37,186 nt of DNA, taken from positions 1 to 37,186 of IMG/VR virus record IMGVR_UViG_3300046004_000632, one strand, 5' to 3'. A program made the position numbers and the translations under genes. Each line of letters starts with the position of its first letter. Within the stretch, counting starts at the first letter, position 1. Below are positions 22,634-29,995 of this stretch, piece by piece. Source of the stretch: a virus. A model generated the notes under the pieces. It saw only the letters and a list, made by a program, of their open reading frames with translations. It was not told the DNA's origin and made no database searches.

Positions 22634-24592
22634 CTATTGCTGCCCAAACGCTACGGGGCGCTGTTGTTCGTCTTCCATTTCAATCTCGACCATGCGCGCG
22701 GCGGCGTCAGTGGTCGCAATTGCCTCTTTCAATTCAAGCTCGCGGTTTTTAAGCGCAAGATCAGCCTGCTTCAGTTGCACGTCGAGCTTGGCCTTTTCAA
22801 CATCAAGGCCCATCTTCTGCTGATCCATTTGCAAGCGAGATTGCATGTCCTGCTGTTTCAACGCCATTTCGGCTTTCATGGCCTCTTGCGCTGGGTCTGG
22901 GCCTTTAGGCTGTTGTGCCGCTTGTTCCGCCATTTTCACGAATTGATCCAGAGCATCCTCGGCTTGCTTTCCAAGGTTGAACTGCCGAGCAAAAGCCGAA
23001 TACATCTCGACAATCGGACCTGCCGCTTGCGGAGCCTGTGCAATGACAGGAGCCATGACCTGAAAGAATTGCGCCGTGCCTTGCAGGAATTGCGCCATTT
23101 CCTGACGACCCTGCGTCAAGTCGGATCGGACGGTGCTGTCGCTCTCCACATCGATCCGATAGTGATCCAATGGCGATTGCAGCAACTGGGCAAGGTCTGG
23201 CGTGATCTGGATGCCAGTCATCTTTTGCAGAGTTTCCGGCGTGAAATGCTGGGCGATGATTTCCGCGCTGATGATGAAAATCCCGCGCACTTGACGTTCA
23301 ATCGCCCGCTGCATCTTTTTGATACGCAGGCTTCCCCATTGCGTCTTGATGTTCTGTGCAGTCGCTGTTTCAGACGCAGCGCCTTGGCCGCGAATGATGT
23401 CTGAAATCCCCGTGATTTCATAGATAGCCTGCTTAGTCTGTTCGCGCTGGGCGTAAAGCTCACGCACCACCATAATGGCAGTCTCCAAAGGCCACCACAT
23501 GATTGCCTTATCAAGACCGCCTGCCGACACAAGCCCTTCAAGGTTGGATGCCGTGACAAGCTCGTTATCTCCAGCATTTGCCAGATTGGCGATGTCATCT
23601 GCCCCGCCAGCAATAAGCCCGCGAACCTTCAGACCTTCGATGATCTTGCGAATGCGCCGTGTGAGTGTGTCCAACTCCTCTGCCAGCGTCTTGTAAACCG
23701 CATACGGGCAAACGGGGGTTCTGGCATTGGTTGGGGTGATCGGCTGCACAGGCTCAGGCTGCGGAAAGAACCCAGACAGCCCAAGCGGATCTTCGGCAAT
23801 ACGCAAGACGCGGCCAGTGTCCGCTGTGATGAAATACACGCGGCCCGTGGTTTTGCACCAGATTTCCCAAACTGGCGTCTCAACCTCGCCTTCTTCCTCG
23901 GTCTCGGCATCGCCCTGCAACTCCGTAAGGGCTTCATCCTCCAGATCGTCAACAGCCTCTTCCGAGAGGTAGTGCTTGTAGGACACCCACGGCACGTCAG
24001 ACCAGCGCTTTGCCGGACCCTCTCGATAATCGCACCACGGCACAACCTCGTAGATAATCCGCTCATTGGAAACCACGGGCCGCGAACCGATCACCTCAGG
24101 CGCGCCAGTCAGAGGGTTCACCATGATGATAGGCTGATCTGTCACGTCAGCATCGAATTTCAGGCGGACAACGCCCCGTCCTGCCAGAAACGCATCCTGC
24201 GCTGATTTCTCCACCTCTGCATCCAATCGGCTATCATCGATCATGGATGAAATGGCGCGCTCGTAAATGTCCGAAACCTGCTTTCCAGCCTCGTCCTTGT
24301 TGTTGTGGCGCGGGCGAATGTCAGGCTTTGGCGTAGAGTTATAGATTGCGGGAACAATGGTTTCGATATTGCTGTGCAGGATGTTGAATTCCGGCATGTC
24401 GCCAGAAACCTCATCGCTTTCGTCGGCAAGGTAGGACTTCTGTGCCGATGATGCGGCCTTGAACCATGCGCTTTCACGCTTTTCAGCACGGGAAATACGC
24501 TCAAGCCATTTCGAGCCAAGACGCTCCAAATCAGAGCCGTTCATTCCCGCTTCCTGAGCGTCGTCTTCGATCTCTTCGATTTCGTCACTCAT
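22634..24592 (-). CDS. Portal protein
   Basis: This 652-residue protein starts MSDEIEEIEDDAQEAG. A portal core is suggested by EFNILHSNIETIVPAIYNST (about residue 68), VPWCDYREGPAKRWSDVPWV, KTLAEELDTLTRRIRKIIEG and EITGISDIIRGQGAASETATAQ. The last 100 residues are Gln/Ala/Lys-rich coiled coil (about 560-640, EKAKLDVQLKQADLALKNREL), like the barrel of P22-type portals. It forms the dodecameric DNA channel. It overlaps the small upstream gene by 4 bases. Confidence 0.87.
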   Translation of the reverse strand: MSDEIEEIEDDAQEAGMNGSDLERLGSKWLERISRAEKRESAWFKAASSAQKSYLADESDEVSGDMPEFNILHSNIETIVPAIYNSTPKPDIRPRHNNKDEAGKQVSDIYERAISSMIDDSRLDAEVEKSAQDAFLAGRGVVRLKFDADVTDQPIIMVNPLTGAPEVIGSRPVVSNERIIYEVVPWCDYREGPAKRWSDVPWVSYKHYLSEEAVDDLEDEALTELQGDAETEEEGEVETPVWEIWCKTTGRVYFITADTGRVLRIAEDPLGLSGFFPQPEPVQPITPTNARTPVCPYAVYKTLAEELDTLTRRIRKIIEGLKVRGLIAGGADDIANLANAGDNELVTASNLEGLVSAGGLDKAIMWWPLETAIMVVRELYAQREQTKQAIYEITGISDIIRGQGAASETATAQNIKTQWGSLRIKKMQRAIERQVRGIFIISAEIIAQHFTPETLQKMTGIQITPDLAQLLQSPLDHYRIDVESDSTVRSDLTQGRQEMAQFLQGTAQFFQVMAPVIAQAPQAAGPIVEMYSAFARQFNLGKQAEDALDQFVKMAEQAAQQPKGPDPAQEAMKAEMALKQQDMQSRLQMDQQKMGLDVEKAKLDVQLKQADLALKNRELELKEAIATTDAAARMVEIEMEDEQQRPVAFGQQ

Positions 24593-24837
24593 GCGTAAGC
24601 TCTATCATATGATGCGCGGGCAGTTGATACCTTTCGCGCAGCCAAGCCTGAAATATCATGCGCCATAGACGATAGCTCTTTTTGCGTAGCGGTCACATGC
24701 ACCATTTCGCCATCAGTCTTGATGCCGATGACAACAGCCCCATCATTGAAAGGGCCGATGGTATAATACTTAACGCCATCAAAGGCGCGCTTGATTTCCT
24801 TGCATGCAGCTTCAATAAACATATCTCTGTCGCTCAT
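24589..24837 (-). CDS. Small hypothetical protein between terminase and portal
   Basis: This 82-residue protein overlaps both neighbours by ATGA (start 24837 inside the terminase end, stop inside the portal start). It has a mixed alpha/beta pattern (AACKEIKRAFDGVKYYTIGP; AVVIGIKTDGEMVHVTATQ). Conserved position suggests a packaging accessory role, but no family was recognised. Confidence 0.7.
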   Translation of the reverse strand: MSDRDMFIEAACKEIKRAFDGVKYYTIGPFNDGAVVIGIKTDGEMVHVTATQKELSSMAHDISGLAARKVSTARASYDRAYA

Positions 24838-26240
24838 CTGCTATCCTTCCGGCGCTTTACCATTGCCGCAACTGCGGCCTTTACGTCCATATTCCCGACA
24901 ACTCGACCATCTGGCCGAACCTCATATGTCAGCTTCTCAGGCGGCTTTGGTGGCATGATTATAGGCGAAACATCACGCCAAGCCAAGCCTAGATACCGAA
25001 ACGACGACCCGATGTGTTCTGACCAGTCTTTGAATGGCGTATCATGGAACTTCTTGCGGGCGTCATCCCATTCGCGGCGATAGTTTTTAAGCCCGTCTAT
25101 GCCAGCCTGAACGCGCGGCGTATCCATGAACATGGCGCGGTTGATCGTCTCGCGGCCCGCCTGTAGGCCATCAGCAACGGAAACCATAGGCAGGCGCTTT
25201 GGCCGTCTTCCCATGCTGGTGAGCGTCTCAAGGCGTGTGCGCTTGCTGCCCCATTCCGTCACAAGGATATCGTGCGGAACGTAGTCATTGCCCTTGTAGC
25301 CTTTATCGTCAAGCCATCGCACCCAGTCAGCCAGGTCGTCACTTTCCGGCTGGTAGAAGTCCACAATCTTTGGCTTTCCGCCAATCACCTGAAAGCACCA
25401 GATCGGGTTATTCGTCGCCTTCCCCAAGTCCCAAGCGGTATGAACGGGCTGCGTCCAATCAATATCGAACTCGCATATCCGGCCCTCGCGCTCTGCCTTG
25501 TTGACCTCTGCCCCCCAATATGCACCGATCATAGCGCCAGAGAAGCTGCACAGATATTCCTGCTCGAACATTGCGCGGCCAAAGTCGATGCCATAGATCG
25601 CCTGATATTCTGCCAGTGCGTCATCTTGCATTTCTTGGGTTAGCGCACCTGTATCATTTACAGTTGATATCTCGGCAAACCATTTTGGATTTTTGCGCGC
25701 CATGTCATACATGGACTTGGCATGGTTATTCCCGCGCGGCGTGGTGATAAACGCGGCCCACCCTTGGTTTTCCTCAACCATTGGCCTGATGTAGCCCCAT
25801 GATGACGGATTGGCCAATGCCCACTCCGAAAACACCACTCCAGCTACGCCAGCGCCCACCAGACTGTCAAACCGATCAGATCCAACGATCTGCCATGTTG
25901 AACCCCACTTGAACCGCAGGAACATCGATTGCTCATCGCGGCTTTCAATTGTCTCCGGCGGGAAGGCCTCATCGATCCGGCGCTTTCCCGTGTGCGGGTT
26001 TACTGCTGACCATAGGGCTTTGCGCCCTTGCGCGTATTCCGGCAGTAGATGCCAGTAAGACGCGGGGCGCTGCTGTGATTTGATCAGTGTTGCGCGTAGG
26101 GCGATTTCATCCTTGCCCCATCGACGATGGGCAATCTCGATCAGGCGATCTATCTGCTTGACCTTTGCGCCACCCTTACCAATGCCAGTCCATGATGAAA
26201 AAAACGGCTGCTGGTATTTTCGGATTAGGAACTCATTCAA
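24834..26240 (-). CDS. Terminase large subunit
   Basis: This 468-residue protein has the packaging ATPase motifs: KYQQPFF near residue 8, HRRWGKD (Walker A, 38-44), GVVFSEW (Walker B with Ser-Glu, 134-140) and TTPRG (coupling motif, 166-170). The RuvC-like nuclease part starts with TAWDLG (Asp about 271), with DILVTEWGSKRTRLE further on. The start appears to be TTG at 26240, overlapping the small-subunit gene by 8 bases; the first in-frame ATG is after the Walker A motif (about residue 106), so an ATG start is not possible. It pumps DNA into the head and cuts it. Confidence 0.87.
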   Translation of the reverse strand: MNEFLIRKYQQPFFSSWTGIGKGGAKVKQIDRLIEIAHRRWGKDEIALRATLIKSQQRPASYWHLLPEYAQGRKALWSAVNPHTGKRRIDEAFPPETIESRDEQSMFLRFKWGSTWQIVGSDRFDSLVGAGVAGVVFSEWALANPSSWGYIRPMVEENQGWAAFITTPRGNNHAKSMYDMARKNPKWFAEISTVNDTGALTQEMQDDALAEYQAIYGIDFGRAMFEQEYLCSFSGAMIGAYWGAEVNKAEREGRICEFDIDWTQPVHTAWDLGKATNNPIWCFQVIGGKPKIVDFYQPESDDLADWVRWLDDKGYKGNDYVPHDILVTEWGSKRTRLETLTSMGRRPKRLPMVSVADGLQAGRETINRAMFMDTPRVQAGIDGLKNYRREWDDARKKFHDTPFKDWSEHIGSSFRYLGLAWRDVSPIIMPPKPPEKLTYEVRPDGRVVGNMDVKAAVAAMVKRRKDSR

Positions 26241-26499
26241 ACTTGAACGCCATCACGAATGCGCCGTTCTCGCCTGGGCCTTGAACCTGCAACGGTAGAA
26301 GCTTCGGGAACACCGTCCCCCAGAACACCCGTTCATTCTCAGGTGCTTCCCTTGCCCACGCAACAAGCCGTGCCGTTCCGCCCAATTGATCTGCTGCTTG
26401 CTCAATCATTGCCTTTGCGGCGGCGGTTGTTTTGTTAACGCTGCCCTTCGGTCGGCCTGCGCGGTTAGGAATATTGCCATTCTTTATTTTATCGGCCAT
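26233..26499 (-). CDS. Terminase small subunit-like DNA-binding protein
   Basis: This 88-residue protein starts MADKIKNGN and has RAGRPKGSVNKTTAAAKAM (about residues 13-31), a basic motif typical of small proteins next to large terminase genes, and then a helical domain ending FWGTVFPKLLPLQVQG. It is shorter than classical small subunits but in the right place and is coupled to the large subunit. It probably recognises phage DNA for packaging. Confidence 0.7.
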   Translation of the reverse strand: MADKIKNGNIPNRAGRPKGSVNKTTAAAKAMIEQAADQLGGTARLVAWAREAPENERVFWGTVFPKLLPLQVQGPGENGAFVMAFKFE

Positions 26500-26541
26500 T
26501 GACTTTTCCCCATGCGCTTGCGCGGTGGTGCTGGTTTGATG

Positions 26542-26565
26542 CGGGGCGGCTGTTACACCGCCCCG
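26542..26565 (-). terminator. GC-rich hairpin before the terminase genes
   Basis: CGGGGCGG (26542-26549) pairs with CCGCCCCG (26558-26565) around an 8-base loop, starting 7 bases after the stop of the secreted protein gene on the minus strand. No T-run follows, so it may only partially stop transcription. The 72-base gap 26500-26571 contains nothing else seen. Confidence 0.45.
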
Positions 26566-26571
26566 ATAATG

Positions 26572-26775
26572 TTATTCGCTCTTCGGTTCGTCGGGCAGAT
26601 CGCGTTCAGGTTTCACGCAGGTAGCGTTGTTCCAGTAGAGAACCGTTGCGCCATCTGCGGACATGATCGGCGTCCATGCGTCGATGTTGCAGGGCAGCGA
26701 TGCGGACCCAACTGGCGCGTCTGCGTATGCGGTAGATGCGGCAAGGATTGCTGCGAGTGCGATGGTATATTTCAT
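26572..26775 (-). CDS. Small exported protein
   Basis: This 67-residue protein starts at ATG 26775 with GGAG nine bases upstream. The N-terminus MKYTIALAAILAASTAYADA is a clear signal peptide with a cleavage site after AYA. The mature part has two Cys (SLPCNIDAW; NNATCVKPE) that could form a disulfide in the periplasm. It lies between regulators and terminase, separated from both by untranslated gaps. Function unknown; a host-envelope role is possible. Confidence 0.72.
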   Translation of the reverse strand: MKYTIALAAILAASTAYADAPVGSASLPCNIDAWTPIMSADGATVLYWNNATCVKPERDLPDEPKSE

Positions 26776-26818
26776 GGTCAAGTCTCCGTTTGATACGCAT
26801 AACCCATGCGCGGGGATT

Positions 26819-27085
26819 TCATTCATCCGCAATCATTGCGTAGCGAGATTGGATCATAGCATGCCCGATGTCATCAGCCAAGGCCACCGGCGAGATGTCA
26901 TTACTGAAGCGGTCTTTTTGCACAAACCGATCCTGCCAGTTTTTCGCGCGCATGATCGATGCTACCCGCTGCGATGATACGTCAAGCGCCTGCGCCACGT
27001 CTGCACATGTCTGCCCCCATCCTAGTGGTTTGCAATAGCCCCAAATGCGATATGCCAGGGTTTCAGATGCTGGTGATAGGTTCAC
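26819..27085 (-). CDS. Helix-turn-helix DNA-binding protein
   Basis: This 88-residue protein uses a GTG start at 27085 overlapping the upstream stop (GTGA); a longer frame to 27166 runs antisense-like through the upstream gene and was rejected. TCADVAQALDVSSQRVASIMR (about residues 26-46) is a convincing helix-turn-helix. It is the last of four small regulators in a row, probably tuning late or replication gene expression. Confidence 0.68.
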   Translation of the reverse strand: MNLSPASETLAYRIWGYCKPLGWGQTCADVAQALDVSSQRVASIMRAKNWQDRFVQKDRFSNDISPVALADDIGHAMIQSRYAMIADE

Positions 27086-27369
27086 AACACACCCCCGATC
27101 TGAACGCCGGGGACAGCCACCAGAGACACGCGGTTGACGTGTCCGAATGGTTCCCGCCGTTCCCACGTTACGACGCCTTGGCGCGGCTGTTTAGTGGGCC
27201 TCATTACGGGGTTGACGAACACCAGCCCAGCGAATGGGATCTTGTTGATGCGCGCGTAGGTTCTGACGGTTGCCTCCTGAATGCCCATAGCGGCGGCGGC
27301 CTGTTTGCATGTCAGGCCAGCGTTGCTGTGCTGCATGTAGATATCGCGTTTGCTGTTTGGCTCAGTCAT
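27082..27369 (-). CDS. Helix-turn-helix protein
   Basis: This 95-residue protein has GLTCKQAAAAMGIQEATVRTYARI (about residues 18-41), a helix-turn-helix of the kind that senses repeated motifs upstream of a promoter. The C-terminal half is less structured and has PFGHVNRVSLV. Start overlaps the upstream stop by ATGA. A gene-expression or DNA-metabolism regulator, by motif only. Confidence 0.7.
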   Translation of the reverse strand: MTEPNSKRDIYMQHSNAGLTCKQAAAAMGIQEATVRTYARINKIPFAGLVFVNPVMRPTKQPRQGVVTWERREPFGHVNRVSLVAVPGVQIGGVL

Positions 27370-27878
27370 TTGCCGTCCTCCATTTCATCGACCACATCGC
27401 GGACCACGCCGCGTAGCCAGTCTGCCACGGTGCAGCCTGCGGGAATTTCCTTGATGATCATCATGATTTGATCCGATGTTAGCCCATCAAATGCGCTGAT
27501 CAGTTTCCCGAGTTCAATCCCGCTGCGGTAGAACATGAACGCTGGGGCTAGAACCTTGCGCCGTGGTATTGGCCTGCCACCGTCCCTCATCACCTTGGCG
27601 ATAGTGCAGATCGTCGTGGCGCCCACACCGAAATGCCTTGCGATGCTTGCGCGTGACCGCCCAGCCTCTAGCATGTCAAAAATCTGATGCTTTTGGTCTT
27701 GGCTCAGTTTCGATGGACGGCCCGTATATTGCGAAACAAGCCCTTTCCGTGACATCTCCTCATAGATACGGCGCGCGGCATTGTATTTTGCCCCTGCGGC
27801 TTCCGATGCCGCCCGCGTCGTCATCCCGCCGAGGATGAGTTCGCGCAGGAATGCCTCCTTGTCGGTTGTGGCGTTCAT
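27366..27878 (-). CDS. DNA-binding protein with two helix-turn-helix motifs
   Basis: This 170-residue protein has an N-terminal winged-helix-like segment (ELILGGMTTRAASEAAGAKY, residues 13-32) and a second, resolvase-like helix-turn-helix (IFDMLEAGRSRASIARHFGV, about 66-85, preceding GATTICTIAK). The C-terminal third is helical. It lacks a resolvase catalytic domain, so it is a regulator and not a recombinase. Coupled to both neighbours. Confidence 0.7.
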   Translation of the reverse strand: MNATTDKEAFLRELILGGMTTRAASEAAGAKYNAARRIYEEMSRKGLVSQYTGRPSKLSQDQKHQIFDMLEAGRSRASIARHFGVGATTICTIAKVMRDGGRPIPRRKVLAPAFMFYRSGIELGKLISAFDGLTSDQIMMIIKEIPAGCTVADWLRGVVRDVVDEMEDGK

Positions 27879-28303
27879 GGCTGGGCCTTGCGATACATTG
27901 CGCCGATCGATCCGCGACTTGCGCTGTATTCCAACTTGCCCTGATCAATCAGCACCCGCAACGCATCACGCATGGTGGTTCGACGCCCGCCGACTTTTTC
28001 CATGATTGATTTTGCGCTTTCCCAATCGTCGCCCATGCAATCCATGACGCGCATTCCCACCGTGGGTTTTGCGGGGTCTGGTTGATCGTTTTTCGGATAT
28101 TGCAGGTCGATGATCGATTGCGGCGATCCGCCAAAGTTCCCTTCTTTGCGGGCGGATTTTATCATGCGCTCTGCGATGATGGATTGCAGCGTTTCGCTGT
28201 CAAACCGTGCGCGGGCTTGGTCTGTCAGCCTGCCGTAGTCGATTGCGAATGGCTTGGCGATCAATGCTGCCGATGGAATGTCGAATTTGGTTTGAGTGTT
28301 CAT
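27875..28303 (-). CDS. Winged-helix-like DNA-binding protein
   Basis: This 142-residue protein starts MNTQTKFDIPSAALIAKP. The C-terminal part (about 95-140) has SAKSIMEKVGGRRTTMRDALRVLI, then QGKLEYSASRGSIGAMYR, the helix-turn-helix plus wing pattern. It overlaps the downstream regulator by 4 bases. Likely transcription regulator, target unknown. Confidence 0.68.
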   Translation of the reverse strand: MNTQTKFDIPSAALIAKPFAIDYGRLTDQARARFDSETLQSIIAERMIKSARKEGNFGGSPQSIIDLQYPKNDQPDPAKPTVGMRVMDCMGDDWESAKSIMEKVGGRRTTMRDALRVLIDQGKLEYSASRGSIGAMYRKAQP

Positions 28304-28345
28304 GTCAGGTCTCCGGTTTGGTGGTAGATCGGATTTATTTGAGCG

Positions 28346-28495
28346 TCACACTGCCCACGCGGCCAGATACCATCCAATCTGATTTGTGTTTGGCATCGTG
28401 CCATAAAAATGAACCTCGCCGCCTTTGGTGATGCGATATTTAACACCGATGCTAGAGGCTTCAGTTTTGGCTTGGGCGCGCGTCATATTTTCCAT
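28346..28495 (-). CDS. Small hypothetical protein
   Basis: This 49-residue protein is read from ATG 28495 (MENMTRAQAKTEASSIG) with GGGAGA about 8 bases before it; ATG at 28501 and a longer frame to 28537 are less well placed. The rest (KYRITKGGEVHFYGTMPN) is compact and beta-like. It stands between the replication genes and the regulators. Its upstream gap (28496-28559) has a promoter-like pair (TTGCAT, 16 bases, TATGGA) on the minus strand and a direct repeat ACTAGCA at 28540 and 28559. Confidence 0.55.
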   Translation of the reverse strand: MENMTRAQAKTEASSIGVKYRITKGGEVHFYGTMPNTNQIGWYLAAWAV

Positions 28496-28559
28496 CTTCA
28501 TTCTCCCGTATGAGCGTTTGCTCGTTTCCATACACAAACACTAGCACTATGCAAAATGA

Positions 28560-29033
28560 CTAGCAAGGGGGATTTTCACTTGGCATTAGTTTTGCTGCAA
28601 ATCCAGCGGCCCGCATGATCTCAGCCGCAGCCTCGGCGCTGATGCGGTCGCGCGGCGGTTCTGATTGCAATTCAATCCTAGTGCGCGATGATACCAGCAA
28701 TCGCCGTGCTGATATGATATTCGCTACAATATGCCCCTCGTTTGGCATGTGCCTAGGGTCGGCCAAAACCGCCGCACGACATGCTGACCTAATCTCATCC
28801 AATGGATAATCCTGTAGCGCGTCCATCCAGTCCACCAGCAGCCGATCCTGAGCCATTGACCCTCGATCACGATCCCAGCCGAAACGGTCGAACTTCTTCG
28901 CCAAAACCTCCAGTTCCACCGCGATCATCGCCCGATGTTTGCTCAACTCCTGCGAGCCTAAGAATGTTCGCAAGGGCAGGATCAACCCCGTTGCCGCGTC
29001 CCTGTGCTGATCTGTGATGGTCAAATCCGTCAT
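28560..29033 (-). CDS. Helicase-loader-like replication protein
   Basis: This 157-residue protein is read from ATG 29033; ATG 29045 and 29072 are longer alternatives. The pattern PLRTFLGSQELSKHRAMIAV and VDWMDALQDYPLDEIRSACR (about residues 67-86), followed by PRHMPNEGHIVANIISARRL, resembles phage helicase loader/G39P-like proteins in which an aromatic W-x-x-A-L and the (M/P)-P-x-x-G segment recur. It lies right after the initiator gene in transcription order, as in lambda O-P. It would deliver the host helicase to the origin. About 167 bases overlap the end of the initiator gene in another frame. Confidence 0.62.
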   Translation of the reverse strand: MTDLTITDQHRDAATGLILPLRTFLGSQELSKHRAMIAVELEVLAKKFDRFGWDRDRGSMAQDRLLVDWMDALQDYPLDEIRSACRAAVLADPRHMPNEGHIVANIISARRLLVSSRTRIELQSEPPRDRISAEAAAEIMRAAGFAAKLMPSENPPC

Positions 29034-29715
29034 ATCGTTTCCCATTCTGCTTAGAAGTTGGTGCGCGTTCAATCGCTGCCCTGATCCAGTTTCGCCACGT
29101 TGCCTGCCAGTCCAGCTTCGCGGCTGATGCCCCAGCTTTAGAATGCCAGTAGTCGCGGAACTTGTCGGCCTCTGATCGGATTAGATCCACGCTGCATCCT
29201 TCTGATACCGCCCATTCGCCCCAGTCCTTCGGAAGAAACCAGTCAGGCGAAAGCCGCGAAGCGCGTTGTTTAGGTAAAGAAGCTTTAGCTTCTTCTTCCT
29301 TACCTTCTTTCATCCTTCTTTCACCCTTCTTATAGTTTGCGTCGGTGGTGCGTCGGTGGTGCGTCGGTGGTGCGTCGGATGCTTGATCTGATCCCTGATA
29401 TGTGCTGTAATTACATATACTTACGACAGTCACACCTGCGTCGGTTTTTGCCAAAATCATTTCAAGTTTTTCTAGGCGTTTTAGGTATCTTCTAACCTTG
29501 CTATCTGTCCAACCCCATGATGACGCCGCAAATCTAGATGACAAAGCAAGATCACCACGCGCAAGATCGACTATCAGGTCTCCAACGCGCTTGCGCCTAT
29601 CGGCAAAAGACGCCTCACTGATCATCCAAATCCACGCCTCTCGCTCAGAGAAAACCTCATGAGCGAAGGCTGTGCTTTCCCAAATCTGACGATTGATTTT
29701 TATAAATCCGCTCAT
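28867..29715 (-). CDS. Replication initiator (lambda O-like, winged-helix)
   Basis: This 282-residue protein has TGAGG five bases before its start. The N-terminal 110 residues are a winged-helix domain (FIKINRQIWESTAFAHEVFS; DSKVRRYLKRLEKLEMILAK). A charged linker follows (residues 110-160, rich in Lys/Glu/Arg) and then a C-terminal helical domain with WQATWRNWIRAAIE (about 215-230), typical of phage O/DnaD-like initiators that contact the helicase loader. The middle of the gene contains 11-bp direct repeats (29339-29378), as lambda's origin lies inside O. Codon use is somewhat AT-richer in the linker. Confidence 0.75.
   Translation of the reverse strand: MSGFIKINRQIWESTAFAHEVFSEREAWIWMISEASFADRRKRVGDLIVDLARGDLALSSRFAASSWGWTDSKVRRYLKRLEKLEMILAKTDAGVTVVSICNYSTYQGSDQASDAPPTHHRRTTDANYKKGERRMKEGKEEEAKASLPKQRASRLSPDWFLPKDWGEWAVSEGCSVDLIRSEADKFRDYWHSKAGASAAKLDWQATWRNWIRAAIERAPTSKQNGKRYDGFDHHRSAQGRGNGVDPALANILRLAGVEQTSGDDRGGTGGFGEEVRPFRLGS
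29339..29378 (-). repeat. 11-bp direct repeats inside the initiator gene, candidate origin iterons
   Basis: GCGTCGGTGGT is repeated three times without a gap (29339-29349, 29350-29360, 29361-29371) and then partially (29372-29378). Since 11 is not a multiple of 3, each copy is read in a different frame (DAPP, THHR, RTTDA), so selection for protein repeats is unlikely. The adjoining 29265-29338 is AT-rich and pyrimidine-biased, and 29395-29430 is also AT-rich. This layout resembles the lambda ori inside O. Confidence 0.55.
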
Positions 29716-29739
29716 GTTGCCTCAATGGCAAGGCCTTGC

Positions 29740-29760
29740 TAACAGCCCCCCGGCGTGTTA
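29740..29760 (-). promoter_or_regulatory. Inverted repeat TAACA-N11-TGTTA upstream of the initiator gene
   Basis: The dyad spans 29740-29760, right after a possible minus-strand promoter (TTGTGG at 29784-29789, 16 bases, GAAAAT at 29762-29767). A second perfect palindrome, GCAAGGCCTTGC, lies at 29728-29739. This is a likely operator controlling the replication and late block. Its regulator is unknown. Confidence 0.4.
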
Positions 29761-29811
29761 GATTTTCCCTGCGTTTCACACCGCCACAATAGCCGCGACC
29801 CACGGCAAAAG

Positions 29812-29841
29812 CAAGGCCAGCACATCACCCTGCTGGCCTTG
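29812..29841 (-). terminator. Perfect 11-bp hairpin, bidirectional terminator
   Basis: CAAGGCCAGCA (29812-29822) pairs fully with TGCTGGCCTTG (29831-29841). On the plus strand it is followed by TGTTTTT, on the minus strand by CTTTTG, so it can stop transcription both ways. It separates the early minus-strand operon from the initiator operon; the stop codon of the 56-residue gene lies in its loop. Confidence 0.82.
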
Positions 29842-29995
29842 TGTTTTTCTCAGCCCACACCCGCGCCTGAAAGTCCGCCCAGTCTGCAAACCCATGCAGC
29901 CGCGCGGCGTGGTTCTCGGCAATCTGTCGGCTGCATTTCTCACCCTCTTGGATGATAGCGGCGCGCTCTTCCACGGCATCGATCAGGTCGCGCAT
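29825..29995 (-). CDS. Small hypothetical protein (56 residues)
   Basis: ATG at 29995 (GGAAA six bases before) gives MRDLIDAVEERAAIIQEG, then CSRQIAENHAARLHGFADWA and a charged end; ATG at 30001 adds two residues. It overlaps the upstream gene by 11 to 19 bases. The product is helical with one Cys. It is the last gene of the early minus-strand operon and ends inside the terminator hairpin. Function unknown. Confidence 0.6.
   Translation of the reverse strand: MRDLIDAVEERAAIIQEGEKCSRQIAENHAARLHGFADWADFQARVWAEKNTRPAG

Noticed and set aside
19571-23404. Several long plus-strand frames opposite capsid, scaffold and portal genes
   Set aside because: They follow from the GC-rich codon bias of the opposite strand; none has a convincing start or family motif.
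27366-27878. Serine resolvase/integrase
   Set aside because: The resolvase-like helix-turn-helix is present, but there is no catalytic domain; no other integrase was found in the window, so lysogeny by integration is not supported.
28082-28431. Plus-strand frames near the regulators
   Set aside because: Antisense to the winged-helix gene; no start signal and no motif.
29755-29979. Frames of 66-67 codons on either strand in the gap before the initiator gene
   Set aside because: They cross the terminator hairpin and clash with the better-supported 56-residue gene; composition is that of shadow frames.
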